The position numbers were made by a program, and so were the translations under genes. From positions 91,117,664-91,181,663 of the forward strand of contig NC_092859.1 of the NCBI RefSeq assembly GCF_032062135.1: a DNA stretch of 64,000 nt, given 5' to 3'. Of the stretch, positions 10,409 through 22,120 are shown piece after piece. The notes under the pieces were generated by a model that was not told where the DNA came from, ran no database searches, and saw nothing but the letters and a program-made list of their open reading frames with translations. This DNA is from Pyxicephalus adspersus. Its lineage: Eukaryota > Chordata > Amphibia > Anura > Pyxicephalidae. The first letter of the stretch is position 1, and every line of letters begins with the position of its first letter.

Positions 10409-11358
10409 TACACTAATTGGCCATTTTTATAGGTACAAAATACAAATACCCGGTTGAACCCACTTTTTCCATCAGAACTGCCTTCATTCTTTATGGCACA
10501 TATTTAACAAGGTGCTAAACAAATTCTTAAGGGATTTAGGTCTAGACTGACATAATGGGATCATGCAGTTGCTACAGATTTGTACATTGCTGGATGTAGC
10601 TATCAGGACTTAGGTGCACTGAAGTTATATAGGGAAGGACATGATCAGCAACAATAATAGAGTGGGCTCTGGCAATTAAACGTGTCAATTGGTGCAAAGG
10701 AGTACAAATGGAGGAAAAAAAAAACACACCAGTACACCGCAGCCAGTCAGAACTGTTAGGCCGGGGGGATCCATGTATTTTTGTTATTGACACCTAATTT
10801 TTACTTTACCAACTGATTCCCAAAGCAAATGTTTAGATTTGATGAACCTATTCAGATGTTAGCCTCAGGTGTCTGTTTTTATCTGACAGGAGTGAAACAT
10901 GGTGTGGTCTTCTGATACTGTAGTCCATCTGCTCAAAGACTGATGTGTTGTGCATTCAGAGATGCCCTTGTGCATATCATGGTAGTGAGGAGTGGTGGTT
11001 ATTCAAGTTGCTGTTCTTGATCAGCTTGAATCAGTTTGGCAACTCTCCTCCACCTTTCATGATCTTTGTCATCAAAAAGCCATTTTGGCAGCAAAGAGTT
11101 GCCATTCACTGGATATGTTTTCTTTTTCGGGCCATTCCCCGTAAACCCTGGAGATAGTTGTGCTTGACTGAATGACCCAGACCAGCCCATCTTGAACCTT
11201 CAACCAATCCACGTACATTTAAATCAGCATTAATATTAAGTTTTAGTCTTGAAAATTTCTACATGCCTAAATGTATTAAGATGTTACTGATTAGCTGTTA
11301 TGGATTGGCTGATTTGCAACCACAAACAGTTGAATAGGTACCTAAATGCTGGTCAATA
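10409..11358 (-). mobile_element. Tc1/mariner element with internal deletion, inactive
   Basis: Flanked by TA dinucleotides (10409-10410 and 11357-11358). The termini resemble each other (CACTAATTGGCC...AGGTAC against GACCAGC...AGGTACC in complement). On the minus strand the 5' part encodes a helix-turn-helix remnant (MGWSGSFSQAQLSPGFTGNG near 11190-11131, corresponding to the family's 'R ... ISRVYREW' type region). Further 3' come pieces equal to the segment before the first catalytic Asp, a YTGVFFFSS-like stretch and IIVADHVLP (near 10650). The sequence then skips from the block near 10600 to the C-terminal block, so the DNA encoding the second and third catalytic residues is deleted. Length is 950 bp against about 1.2-1.3 kb for intact relatives. 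Many stops and shifts are present. Confidence 0.85.
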
Positions 11359-11639
11359 CATATATTCACTGGCTGATTTTAAAACTAAAGAGGACATATC
11401 AAAATCTCTCTAGAAATCTATCCTATTTTTATTGCTATTTTTTTTATCAGAAATTGAAGGCATCCTATAAATCAATCCGTATGCGACTAATAAACATTTG
11501 GATGCAGTATTTCTCTGCCGAAGAGGTTACTAAACTTTAATTTGCTTTAGGAATTTTTTTCCACTCTTCTAGTTCTAGAAATATTCATTTTGCATGCTGT
11601 GTATATTTGAGATGTACCAAGAGACTTGGATTTTAATTA

Positions 11640-12205
11640 AATCTAGGAATTATAAAGACCATTCCGAAGTGTTTCTACTTTTGTTTCTTGAAGTGGTTCA
11701 TGGCTGTGTTCGATTCTTATACTGTTGTACAACATCTTTTCAGCTTCAGATTCTTTAATGACTTCTGAAATTTAGCTTCTAGAACATTTTGATACATAGT
11801 GGAATTACATTTTCTAAACACTAGGTTAGTCTATTTATCATGTTTTAACCCAAAGTCCACACAACCTTGATTCAATGCAGTCAGAAAAAAGCTCTTTAAA
11901 TTTTTTGGTGAGTCTGCTGCTTAAAGTCTTATTTTATTTGCACTTCACCAATCAATTTCAAATATCCAAAGCATTTAGTCTACAAAAGGTGTGTTTTGGA
12001 ATTCCTCTCCTGGATTTCAGAATACCATATATATTTGAAGCATGAATTGATCCCTTGGGGAAACACAACATGCTTTCTCTCATCATGTCCCATCTAGGAA
12101 CTAGCTCTTTGACTACCAGCATGCATTTTTTAGGCAGCCAAACCACCTTAGTAGATTTCTCATAATCGTTTCCCATGTCAGATGAACATATCACTGTACA
12201 CACTG
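11640..12205 (-). pseudogene. Tc1/mariner-like transposase remnant (second, degenerate)
   Basis: On the minus strand, 12203-11958 is open for 81 codons, with a NPGEEF/KSRRGIPKHTF-like stretch in adjacent frames. Near 11765-11655 the translation gives YQNVLEAKFQKSLKNLKLKR, followed across stops by NTAMNHFKKQK. These align in order with the Tc1-family region preceding and including the second catalytic Asp block (NDPKHTA...WFKK). I saw no termini. The copy is old. The assignment rests on pattern resemblance only. Confidence 0.45.
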
Positions 12206-15200
12206 TTCTGTTTTATGGGGAGGGGGGAGGAAAAGCGGCACTTTGCTGTGCTCTTTATTATTATTTTTTTGCCAAACTAATTAGGACACAAGACACACAG
12301 ATTTACAGAAATAAGTAAAACCAAAATCATTTGATGAATTGTTATTTTATTTTATGAAATACCATTGTAGCATAACGACATGTTAATAAAAAAAATGAGA
12401 TAGCTGGCTTAGTTAGTGCACCACATGGAAAAAAGGCATGGAACCACTGGCCTTATTGGAGAACATATACATTAGCACTTTTACTTTCTACTGGAATAAT
12501 TTTAACTTTTACAGTTAACATGTTTATGTCTATTACTTGTGCTCAACATTTGCCATAAAATGATTACTCAAACCTAAAGTGTAACTCCTGTGAAATGCTG
12601 CACATTTTTATGCATATTAAACTGAGAAGTGTTATGATCTTTTTCAGACTTTCATTACTGTGTGTGTTACTGTTGTGTGAATTTCCCTTACTTTGTGCCC
12701 AGTAACCAATGCTAGACACAGGCTCTAATTATTTTAGAACCTTTGAAAAAGTTTATTGCTGTATGAGATAATGCTTTTCTTCTTCACACAGTGACCACCT
12801 TCACCGTGACGAGAAGTGAGGAAAATCGTCCTAGTGACAGAAATTTGACAGAGGTTCTATGTCTTCCCCACTCTTTCCAAAACAAGTAGCTGATAAATAA
12901 AAAGTGGTGATCTGATATTCAGATAATACTTTTGGGAAATCCTAATTGCCAGATCTATAAAAGTGGCAATAGGTTTGTTCCCTGGTGATTAGGATTTTAA
13001 AAGTAGTGAATGCATGCAAAATATGAACCCTAAATTGGCTATGACAGTTACTGGTGACTTAAATGGTTTCATTGAACACAGGTTAATTCAACCTAATTTG
13101 GAAGTAGTGTACGTGGCCTATTGACTTTAATTAAGGCTTCATGCTACTATTTGTGTTAAGTGGTAATTGTGGCAAAAGAGGTGATCGGCAGGGGTGTAGT
13201 CGTAAATAAAGAAGAGGGGGCAAGGTACTAGTCATGGCGCTAAAACAACTCATGTCTGTGTCCCCTGGAAATCAACACCACTGATCTCCAATATTTCCTG
13301 TAGGGAAATATTGTCAAATGGGGATCTCAATAGGCTCTTTGGAAGTAGTCATCAAGTCTAAATGTAGCAAACAACATTAAACTGTTGATAAATAGTATAG
13401 TTTAAGGGACCATTCATAAAATGGTGTTCATTTATAAACGTAAGGATTGATCTGATTAACAGATCACCACTTTTATGAACAGGGGGATTTCAATGGTGCA
13501 CTTGTCTGGTGACCCATCAGATCTCTCTTTTATAAATGTGCTATAAAGAAACTATGAGGTTTTGTCTGGACTCCCAGTGTAGTATTAATTATTGGCTTAA
13601 AACACTGATCACAATTTTTGCCTATGTGGCATATTGTTCAATAATGTTTATGTCTGTAACTTACAAAGGTAATTTTGCACATATTTTCATATGAGATCCA
13701 TGCAGGATATTGTGGTATTACAAATTCTAAATATATTTTGATGCTATTTTATGCTAAAGCCAGAATTCACTGCTAAGAAAGCCACAACTATGTCAATATA
13801 TTACGTTGATAGAGAAAAAAATGAAATACTTAACATTAAAGTTTAAAATACTTTAAAAACTAACCTAAAACTAAAAATATATATAAGTGTTCCTTACAAA
13901 AATATTATACAATCAAGGCACAAATCTAGTAAAAGTCCACTATTTTGTTCATGAGTGTACAAATATACAGCACAAGGGTCAATTAATAAATTGTGCACAA
14001 AGGTACAGAACCATAAAGGTCTGATGCCAGGCAGTAGATCAATGGAAGTAATGTGAAGTAATGTTTGTTTTCTTGCTCACATATTAGGCTGGCTCTGGAG
14101 ATATGGTGTGTGGCCAATGCATATGTCATTATATTAGCAATTCCAGATACTGTTAATCAATAAAAAAGACAATGCTAGCAATGGAGAGATGATATATTCA
14201 TCTTGAATTCTCTCCACCTGATTAATAGAGCTAAAATGCAAACAGTGCTCAAAACAGCTAGGACAGACTTGTAGATCTTAGGATAAGAGGGACATAAACG
14301 AATGATCAAAGTTATTTGTTAGTGTTTATAACGGTGATGTATAATGAACTGATTTTATTGTTACGGTGGAGACGGGTTTTATGGTATTGTAGCAATGAAT
14401 AGAAAACAAAAATTAAACCTGGGCAAAATTTGATAAAGAGTTGGACAAATTTGAAACATTATATCATGAACAGAGCAATTGTAAACCACAGAAAATATAT
14501 AATTGTTTTAACAGTCTATATGCTTGTACAGGATTTTAAAAGACGGACAGGGGACAGACAAAATAATGTAACAATAACAAACAATCAGTTGTAGTGCCAC
14601 CATTATGAAGTTCTGATACAATTTAGTTGTAATTGAGGTTGTAAGTTCACTGCACTTTTTGCTTCAAGTTGACCTCTCATTACCAACAACCAAAAACCAA
14701 GTTCAATACACATTTAATCTGTTATATGTACCAAAAAATTATGTAATACTTTTGCCAAAAAACAGAGACCTTTTGTGTTTTTCTGTAATTTATAAAGCAA
14801 TTAAAGGGCTCCTGGTAAGAATACTCATGTTTAGAATATGAAAAATGTTGCACTTGTTGGCTCCCACTGTTTTTAGGTGGCATGGAACTGATTTTGTTAT
14901 TAGAGTTCACCACCATTTGAATGTTTGATAATTGTTTTAATAACAAATCCTCATTTTCTCTGCCTCCTGTAGCCCATTTAGGGGCTGTTTATACCTTTTA
15001 GATATGTCTGGACTGGATAATAGTGAATGGAAAGTAACTGTGGACAACTATAGGCATGTGAATAGTGTTTTCATTGAATTTGTGTAAGCCCAGTACACTC
15101 ACTAAAAGTCAGTATTTATCCATGTCAAGCCAAAAACTACTGGTCATGCAACTGTACTGGGACAACAAAATGTCAAAGTTTGCCTGTATGAAAAAAATGT

Positions 15201-15839
15201 GTAACCCATGGAAATTTCTGACTTTTTCACTACACTTAAACACGCAACCATTAGATTTATATTCAGCCAGTTTCTAAAGATAAAATAGATATCCTTTTTA
15301 ATCACTTATTCAACAAAAATACCAATAGATGTTATGGTATTGCGAAAAAATAAGTACATCCTTTACCTCATAAAATATTATTTCTAAAATGATTATTTCT
15401 ATTATTTCTTGTAGGCATTATATACCTTTCCACCACTATTGACACTGACTTTTGACAACTGAACTTGTTAAAATTCATAACCACACCTCCATGCCGATTA
15501 AGCAGAACTTTTGACTATTCCAGTCCATAATTCTCAATTTTCTTCTTCCTAAAACTATTCCTTGGTGGATATTCTGGTGTGCTTCAAAAGGTTATTGTAT
15601 TAAGATGCATTTCTGCTTAAGGTTCAGAAAATTACATCAATTCATTAAATACACATAAACATTTATGTGCAACTATCAGGTGTCTGCCTACGTTCTAAGG
15701 AATGTTAAATATAGGCACATAGCATAATTCAAAAATGTGTACATTGTACATTTTTGAGCACCAATTAAAATATTTACATCAGCATAAGAGGTGTAAGAAC
15801 CCATTATTGTTATTATTGTTATGTCCATTTAAAACACGG
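12206..15839. other. 3' flank of TMEM117, no further gene recognised
   Basis: AT-rich sequence downstream of the TMEM117 stop codon; its right-hand part should contain the 3' UTR. I found no canonical AATAAA on the minus strand in the first 800 nt or so after the stop. An ATTAAA variant is present at 15302-15297. Stretches near 12890-13010 and 13400-13560 have half-site and 'TTATAAA' features like the ends of palindromic MITEs, but I could not delimit them. Confidence 0.5.
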
Positions 15840-16471
15840 TTAACTATTAGCCTCCTCATAAGGAACAATGTCTGCAACTGGCTCAGAACGTGACAATGAA
15901 GAAGAATTATCTAACTCTGTTGAGGATGGGTAGCACACTTCATCTTTTGTTGTTCTTGCATTCACCAGCGTTGGGTCATGTAGACATAAAGGTTCCTCAA
16001 CAACAGCTTGCAAATTTTCTATGGTCATTCCCATTTCCTTGCTGTGCTCAGAAGGTGACTTCTTGTTGATGCGTTTGTATGATTTATCTTTATTCTCCAT
16101 GCCTTGTTCGCTTTTATGAAAGCGTCCAAAGAATGAAATAAAGAATCCAAACAACACAAAGGCTAAAAGGCTGGGAATAAATGCCAAGCATTTCACATTA
16201 AGACTCGCCCCAACAAACCTACTATGAAGAAACATGTCTCCTTCAACATAGCTTCTGTTAGTATATGGGTCTGTGTTGTTTGACCTCCACTCCCAGGATA
16301 GCATAGTCTGGTTAAGATATTGCAAACTTTCAGCATCTTCAACTGTATAAATCTTTTGACCTGGGCCTATATACTGGCCATATGCTGATGGGTTGTAAAA
16401 AATTTGGTTCTTCCACATGTTGAGGTCAAGAATTAGCACAAGGAAGATGATTCCATAGTTGAACCATTTAC
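15840..16471 (-). CDS. TMEM117: TMEM117 terminal coding exon
   Basis: This exon encodes the C-terminal 209 residues of transmembrane protein 117, a multi-pass membrane protein (reported plasma-membrane/ER location; linked in the literature to ER-stress-induced cell death). The acceptor is TTGCTTGTAG before 16471. The exon starts with the last two bases of a split Gly codon and ends at TAA 15842-15840. The reading begins KWFNYGIIFLVLILDLNMW, a transmembrane helix, then a roughly 85-residue loop with N-glycosylation sequons NQT, NNT and NRS, then a second helix (CLAFIPSLLAFVLFGFFISF). A polar tail of about 75 residues rich in Ser, Lys and Glu follows (SPSEHSKEMGM) and is presumably cytosolic. 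Residues around GQYIGPGQKIYTV, SWEWRSN and EGDMFLHSRF are as in the mammalian proteins, while the last 45 diverge, as is usual for this family. No stops or shifts. Confidence 0.97.
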
Positions 16472-17286
16472 CTACAAGCAAGGAAAAAATATAGTGTTAT
16501 TTGCAAAATAAAGTAGTGAAATAAAAAGAAAAAAAAAGCATTTTCTGCTGGCCATGTTTACCATAAAGTTCTATTCATTTTAAGTTATTAGGTGTTGCTG
16601 CTTACTGATGACACACAGCAACAACAAAGCCTAGTACGTGTTTAGTATATTGAAAAGTGTTTATCAGAAACTGGCCCTTTTGGGGTAATCAGTTCTATTT
16701 GTACATGCCCAATGTTATTGGACATAACACTGGAACACTTCATATGGTATCTAATAAAGATATATAAAGTATTTTCACATCATTTTATGTAAAGAAAAGA
16801 ACAAGCCCACTTAGGCTATGTACTTCGTCAGATGATTCTAATCCGATAAGAGCCATTGGATTTGTCTCCAACGAGAATCTGACATTTGTACAGAGGTTGA
16901 ATGATGTTGTCCTGGCGGACCCATGAATGACACAAGATGAATGACCATAATGGAAGTGAAGAGGAGAGTGAAGCAGAGTGAAGCTTGTTAGTTCTCCCCC
17001 TCTCCATAGAACAGAACAGCGCTAGCTCATCGTTGAAAGAATGGTGTCCAGCAACAAATCATAGGCCATTAAGAAACACACTGACAACTCACTGAAAAAC
17101 CACTAACTTTTATTTCTGGACAAAATACCTTTCGTTTTTGAAACCTAGCATGACATATTTACCTGACTGGCATAATTGGGTGTAGTTCATCACAGCAAGA
17201 TCAGCAGAAGAATTTTATTAAAATAACTATTAAATATAAAGGCATAGCTGGCATTCACTACACATTATTTTAACATACAAGTTTAC
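16472..17286 (-). other. TMEM117: TMEM117 last intron (815 bp)
   Basis: GT at 17286-17285 and AG at 16473-16472. It contains a degenerate DNA-transposon-like fragment at about 16808-17090. Otherwise I see nothing. Confidence 0.9.
16808..17090. repeat. Probable MITE fragment in last intron
   Basis: Begins near TTAGGCTATGTACTTCGTCA and contains internal near-complementary blocks (GATTCTAATCCGA against CGAGAATCTGAC). The 'GGCTATGTACNNNCGTC' start resembles ends of non-autonomous DNA elements common in frogs. Boundaries are uncertain. Confidence 0.4.
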
Positions 17287-17416
17287 CTGTTATATGAATG
17301 TGGTATTCCTCTTTAAAAATCCTTTGAAATTGTGGTAGTTTGAACTGCATGTGTGATGTATGTAAACCAGGAAGATTGACATCAACATCCCCCATAAAAT
17401 GTGGAAATTCCCAGTC
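17287..17416 (-). CDS. TMEM117: TMEM117 internal exon (130 bp)
   Basis: Encodes 43 residues, DWEFPHFMGDVDVNLPGLHT onward to EEYHIHIT, plus the first base of the split Gly codon completed by the terminal exon. The acceptor is ATTTTTATAG before 17416 and the donor is ACAG|GTAAAC after 17287. Phase fits both neighbours exactly: the previous exon ends on a full CAG codon and the next starts with GT. This hydrophilic segment links two membrane helices and is among the most conserved parts of the family. It is too short and too embedded to stand out as an open frame and was found by reverse-complement reading with splice sites. Confidence 0.97.
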
Positions 17417-18865
17417 CTATAAAAATAGTTGAAACTGTTAACAAATACAAATTTTCTCAAGATAAAATTAAAAACAAGATAATCATGAAAAACGGGATTG
17501 ATGAATTGTAATATAATTGTAATATTTTGAGGTATTTAATAATCATTTCATACTTACCAATGTGGTAACTTTTGGTATAGGGCACTTCTGGAAGCATAAC
17601 CAATCAGCAGCGCAACCAGGGAGATGCATTGAAAGTTGCTTTTTATGTACAATGCAATTGTTTGTCATTCCGCCCATTGATAAGTATTTTGACATGGTTC
17701 TTAATGAAACATAGCTCATGACCTTGAGTAGAATCCTGCACCTACTGCTCCCATGATTCTGCTGCTTTACTTTATTAAGAGATATTTTCCACTTCACACT
17801 TCCACTTTTTAAACACATATAACTATTCAAAAGAAAACTCCAAAAAAGCCATAATTAGATGAGTGTGATTTGTAAAGTTTTGTTTACCAGGTGGTTTCTT
17901 TTAATGAAAACACTACAGCAAACTCTCCAGAGGTTTCCCCTGCATTTCACTTGCTGCCCACATTATACCGAACCCACATCTATTGTGCAATGAAGCAGTG
18001 ATCACAATAAGTCTAGGAGGCTGACAACTTCAGTTCCATTTAAGTGATGGCACTAGTAGTGTGCAGGCAGCATTTCAATAGAAAGGAGGCTTTTGTCCTA
18101 TAGATGTGTTTCCAGTACATGCAGGATATAATAATTTAAACAGTACATTTTTATCACCAAACACTGCCATTTTAAGGTTCATTTTTCAACTTTTTTTGAT
18201 AGAAAATGTATGTCGTCCCTAAATATTTAGTGCTAAAGCACGGTTTAAGCAATTAGCATCTTATTCAAACTCTCTGCAGCCACTTTTACACAAATACACT
18301 TCAACAATGGCTCATTGTGTATTTAAATGGCTAGTCAGTGCAGAGGAACAACAAAGAGGACAGAGCCTTGTCCTATCTCAAAAATGTCTGAAAATAAATC
18401 TTCTTTAAAGGATCCCCAAGTGTTATTCTACAAATGTAAATTGCAGATTATTAATATAATTTATTAATATAATATTAATATAATAAAATCATTTTTGAAG
18501 TTAAGGAACTTGGCACTTGACCACAAGTTTTCTTTTATATGGTTTCTGATGCTAGTGTTTAAAAAACGGTTTGTATACCAGTTAATTTTAGTCAAACACA
18601 GCAAATCACACCTTATAATAAGAGTCTTCTGAAGCTTTTAGGAGTTTCATCTCTTAGTTGGGATTAATGTTAACTTGCATTTGTAAGGTAACCTTTTTTG
18701 TAAGTCAATGACAGCACAGGAATCAAAATGCATTGTGTACTGGGAACTACATAATAAATATACGTCTGGAAAGAAACTAACTTTACCTGACAGGAATGAA
18801 GTAAGGTTGTCTCATATTTTCCCTTTCATGTATGAGTAATATAACTTGTATACTGCCAATGGAGC

Positions 18866-19118
18866 TGATTTATTAAAGGGACTTAAGCTGTTCACTTTCC
18901 AAGGTGAATTATCACATTGCAAAGGATAATTCACTTAGTTTAGTGATTGAGGTGAAACTTCACTTTACAAAGAATACCTAATCTTGTAAAATGAAAAAGT
19001 ACACATGATTAGATGAGTAAAGTCAGCACTTTATCTAATTTACCAAGCAAAGTTAAAAATCTCCTGCAAAGGGATAACCTTGCTTTGTAAACAGCTTAAA
19101 ATCCTCTATAATAAATCA
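18866..19118. mobile_element. Palindromic MITE, second family
   Basis: Starts TGATTTATTAAAGGGACTTA with AGCTGTTCAC following, and ends with the approximate complement (GTAAACAGCTTAAAAT...ATAATAAATCA). Internal blocks CACTTTACAAAG and CTTTGTAAA also pair. No coding capacity. A fragment of the same family (TTCACTTTGTAAAGAATACC) is at about 29037-29066. Confidence 0.7.
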
Positions 19119-19643
19119 ACCCTTTTTTTTTTAAATCTTACCCAAAGAAGAAATAAGAATAATATATATATTTATAGATGTGAAACAGGAAACTGCTTTC
19201 TATCTAATCAACTTACACATCCTAGGTAAGCAAGCATAAAATGTTAAGCAAATCCTACACACTAAAGATAAATTTAGGATAAAAAATCTGTTCTGATGGT
19301 GATTTATCTTTATCTGAATTGATCGGGTTTCCATGATATACTAAGGGTATAGTCATCTATTTAATATTAAATTCTTATTTTGTTCTTGTTAAAAAAAAGT
19401 GACACTTCTTTAGATCAATTACCTTTGGTTTTATCATTTCTTTTATCCCAAAGCTGTAGTTTTTGGCAAGTGTGTTATTATGAGTTGTCATGTGATCTGT
19501 TTCTTTCTTTTCCTCCCATCCTGTCTTGTTTGCTGGTTTGCCTTTTTTCCCTTTTCTGGAAACTTTACATCTGCTTCTTCACCCTTTTCTAGTGACCTCT
19601 GTTAACTATACCTTTTTCTTTATTCTTACTGTTGGTACTCATT

Positions 19644-19858
19644 GGGTCTGATTTATGAAAGCTCTCCAAGGCTAGAGAATACACTTTTATCAGTGAAACT
19701 GGGTGATCCAGCAAACCTGAAATGAATCTGATGCAGGAATAAAAACATTTGCTTGCAAATCACTTTAAAGAAATCCACTCCAGGTTTGATGGATCACCCA
19801 GCTCCACAAATGAAAGTGTATCCTCTCCAGCCTTGGAGAGCTTTATTAAATCAGGCCT
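19644..19858 (+). mobile_element. Palindromic MITE, copy 3
   Basis: GGGTCTGATTTATGAAAGCT to GAGCTTTATTAAATCAGGCC, the counterpart of copy 1 carried along in the inverted duplication. The two arms pair over almost the full length. Confidence 0.85.
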
Positions 19859-19862
19859 ATTT

Positions 19863-20165
19863 TGTGGGATTATCTGTCCCCTACTCCGTTACATATTGGC
19901 CTGGCCATGACATAATCTTGCTTTGCAAAGTTTGTACTCAAACGTATGATACATACAGAGGGCACTCTTTTGTTCACACCTACTTGCCTGAATTGTAATA
20001 TCTTGCTGATGTGTTTTCTCAAACGGTGTACCATTGTCTCTTTAACTTGCTTTACCTTTGACAGAGATAGTATCACACTTTTCTTTTTGTAATATTGTTA
20101 TACTGTACAGTTGTTTGTTGCTAAAAACTTTTTGAAACTAAAAAATAAACATGTCCCAATCTCCA
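19863..20165 (+). repeat. Possible LINE 3' UTR fragment
   Basis: The end of this segment (TTGTAATATTGTTATACTG, then GTTTGTTGCTAAAAAC and CTTTTTGAAACTAAAAAATA) resembles the 3' tails of L1/Tx1-type LINEs. No ORF2 sequence is attached. This is a resemblance-based call. Confidence 0.35.
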
Positions 20166-20250
20166 TCCAAAAAAAGGATATAGAGTCATACCGAACTATA
20201 TAAGCATGGTAGGGGGCCCCAATATACATAGCATTACCAATCCATATGCC

Positions 20251-20265
20251 ATGGGGGGGGGGGGG
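20251..20265 (+). repeat. Poly-G tract
   Basis: Thirteen consecutive G in an AT-rich context (20253-20265). A potential G-quadruplex or assembly-sensitive homopolymer. Confidence 0.9.
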
Positions 20266-20970
20266 CTTATCACATAGGTTTGTACGTGTAGTAAGGAGAA
20301 AGCAAGTCTGCAGATCAAGTTTTATGTGTGAATTTCCGCCAGCTACAAATAAACTTGTTTAAGGTTCAATCTCAAACTTGGAGGATTGATTTGCTCATTT
20401 CTTCTAGAAACCATTAAAGTACAGAAGATTCATCTTAAAAGCATTTCAGTTGGCAAACCACAAGGGAAGTATTGCATAGTACACCTTTATCTAATTATAC
20501 AGGAACATCTTTCCACAAAACAGAGGTTTTATCTATAATTTACAGATGTATCTGTGGAAGAACTAGAAAGTTCAAATAAGATTTACTGCATTTCTTTTAC
20601 CAGCTCCTTCACTCATTTCTGTCTACTGTATTTCCTCCTTTGCTTTAGTCTGATTTTACCTTTAATAACAGAGGTTCACATCTTTAACCCCCAAAACCAA
20701 CCTTATTTTTTCCATTTTAGGTACATCATGACCTGAATGTACCAAAAACACCCTTGTCACAGCACTGCTTTCCCAGAACTTCCTCTCTAGAAGCCAGCTC
20801 TGGAGTGACTACGCAAGAACTCCTTGCGTGGCAATGTAACCACCATAAAGGTGCAAATGGAGGACATGAAAATATAATAACACAAGTTTCAAAAGGGTAA
20901 CCTGCACAATAAAGGTCAAGAAGGAAATGTGGTATACTTAAGAAAGATGTAACTAAACCCTAGAGAACTA

Positions 20971-21050
20971 TGTATTTAAAAGTTGCGTTGTGTAATTTGT
21001 TGGCGCTATATACTGTTTAATAATAGTAATATTAATAATAATAATAAAAG
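20971..21050 (+). repeat. Non-LTR retroelement 3' tail with AAT repeat
   Basis: GTTGGCGCTATATACTGTTT followed by imperfect (AAT)n. The 'TGTTGGCGCTATATAAA' plus trinucleotide tail is the 3' end of a retroelement common in frogs. A longer relative is at 27265-27400. Confidence 0.6.
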
Positions 21051-21337
21051 TTAAACATACATTGATAAGGACACAATGAATAGGTTTCTAAATTTTGTAA
21101 GTATATAAAGTGAGGCTTCCTCAGCTCTTGTGGATGGTAGTACCCAACCCTCAACTAAACTGAATATAGTAATTATTTATACTATTCAGTATATATATAT
21201 TGAATATAGTGAAAAGGAAAGAAAGAAAAAGTTGAGTCTAGTGCCCAAAATATATTAACACAGCATTTTTTTGCATAAGTATGCAAGGTTAATTTAAAAC
21301 ACAAGAAGTGCGAGAAGTAATAATAGAAAAAACAATA

Positions 21338-21855
21338 TTCAAACTGAGCGGTTCATTTCTGTCCGGTTTTATATGTCTAAAAGCAGTACATTGTTTTTCA
21401 TGCAAATTTATTTTACAGTATAATATAATAGTATGAGTATAATAAAGTTTTAAACACAAAATCATGTCAAAATAATAATAAAAAAATTCTTTTTTTTTTA
21501 TTTCAAATTTTTAAAAAATAAACAAATATTATACTCATATTATTATATAATACTGTAAAATAAATGTTCATGAAAAAACAATGTACTGCTTTTACACATG
21601 TAAATTCACTGTATTGCATTCAATACAGTCATTTTATTGAATGAAATACAAATGGATTTGAATTTCCCGCCCCGAACGGAACACATGCACCGACATCAGC
21701 GGGAACTTTCCGGTTACTCATCAGGTGCAGAAGAAGCGCTGTATTTACTATCTTTCCCATAGTTTTACCCACCCCGAGTGTGACTCGGGGTTACCGCTCC
21801 TACTATCTTTTTTCTACCCCGATTCACACCCGGGGTTACCACTGGGAAGGTTTAA
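21338..21855 (-). mobile_element. piggyBac derivative with internal foldback
   Basis: The right end (GAAGG then TTTAAG; TTAA at 21852-21855) carries the same paired hairpins as the element at 7894 (CCCCGAGTGTGACTCGGGG at 21779-21797, and CCCCG...CGGGG at 21818-21836). The left end (GAGCGGTTC, 21346-21354) corresponds to the opposite terminus in reverse orientation, with a decayed TTCAA in place of TTAA. Between them, 21378-21443 and 21528-21594 are inverted complements of about 66 bp, both carrying the subterminal TGTTTTTCATG block. No transposase sequence remains. Confidence 0.8.
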
Positions 21856-22120
21856 GAGTCCATCAAGTATAAAAATGATGTCCACTTTATCCCAGTGCAT
21901 TTTGCCAGATAGGCTTCATCAAGGGAGATGGGATCAAAAAAAGGGTGTTATAAGCATTGATTGTTTGATTTTCTTATTCCCTGCAAGAACTTTTAGGTGC
22001 CAGGTTAAAGACCAATCAGGGAACAATTTATAGGCCTCGTTTGTGTCCAAAAGTCATCTCCTTTATCTCTCAGTCATTGTCTTGTTCACCATGGGTGTGC
22101 TGCTTGTTGACCTGAGCAGG

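Larger units (their letters stand above)
18711..19858 (+). repeat. Inverted duplication, arm 2
   Basis: Reverse complement of 6205-7704. It starts at ACAGCACAGGAATCAAAATG and ends at the outer edge of a palindromic MITE (19858). Beyond both ends the two copies diverge at once. Compared with arm 1 it has a 9-bp deletion near 19553 and scattered substitutions. It contains a second palindromic MITE (18866-19118) in the interval hidden by the gap in arm 1. Confidence 0.92.
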
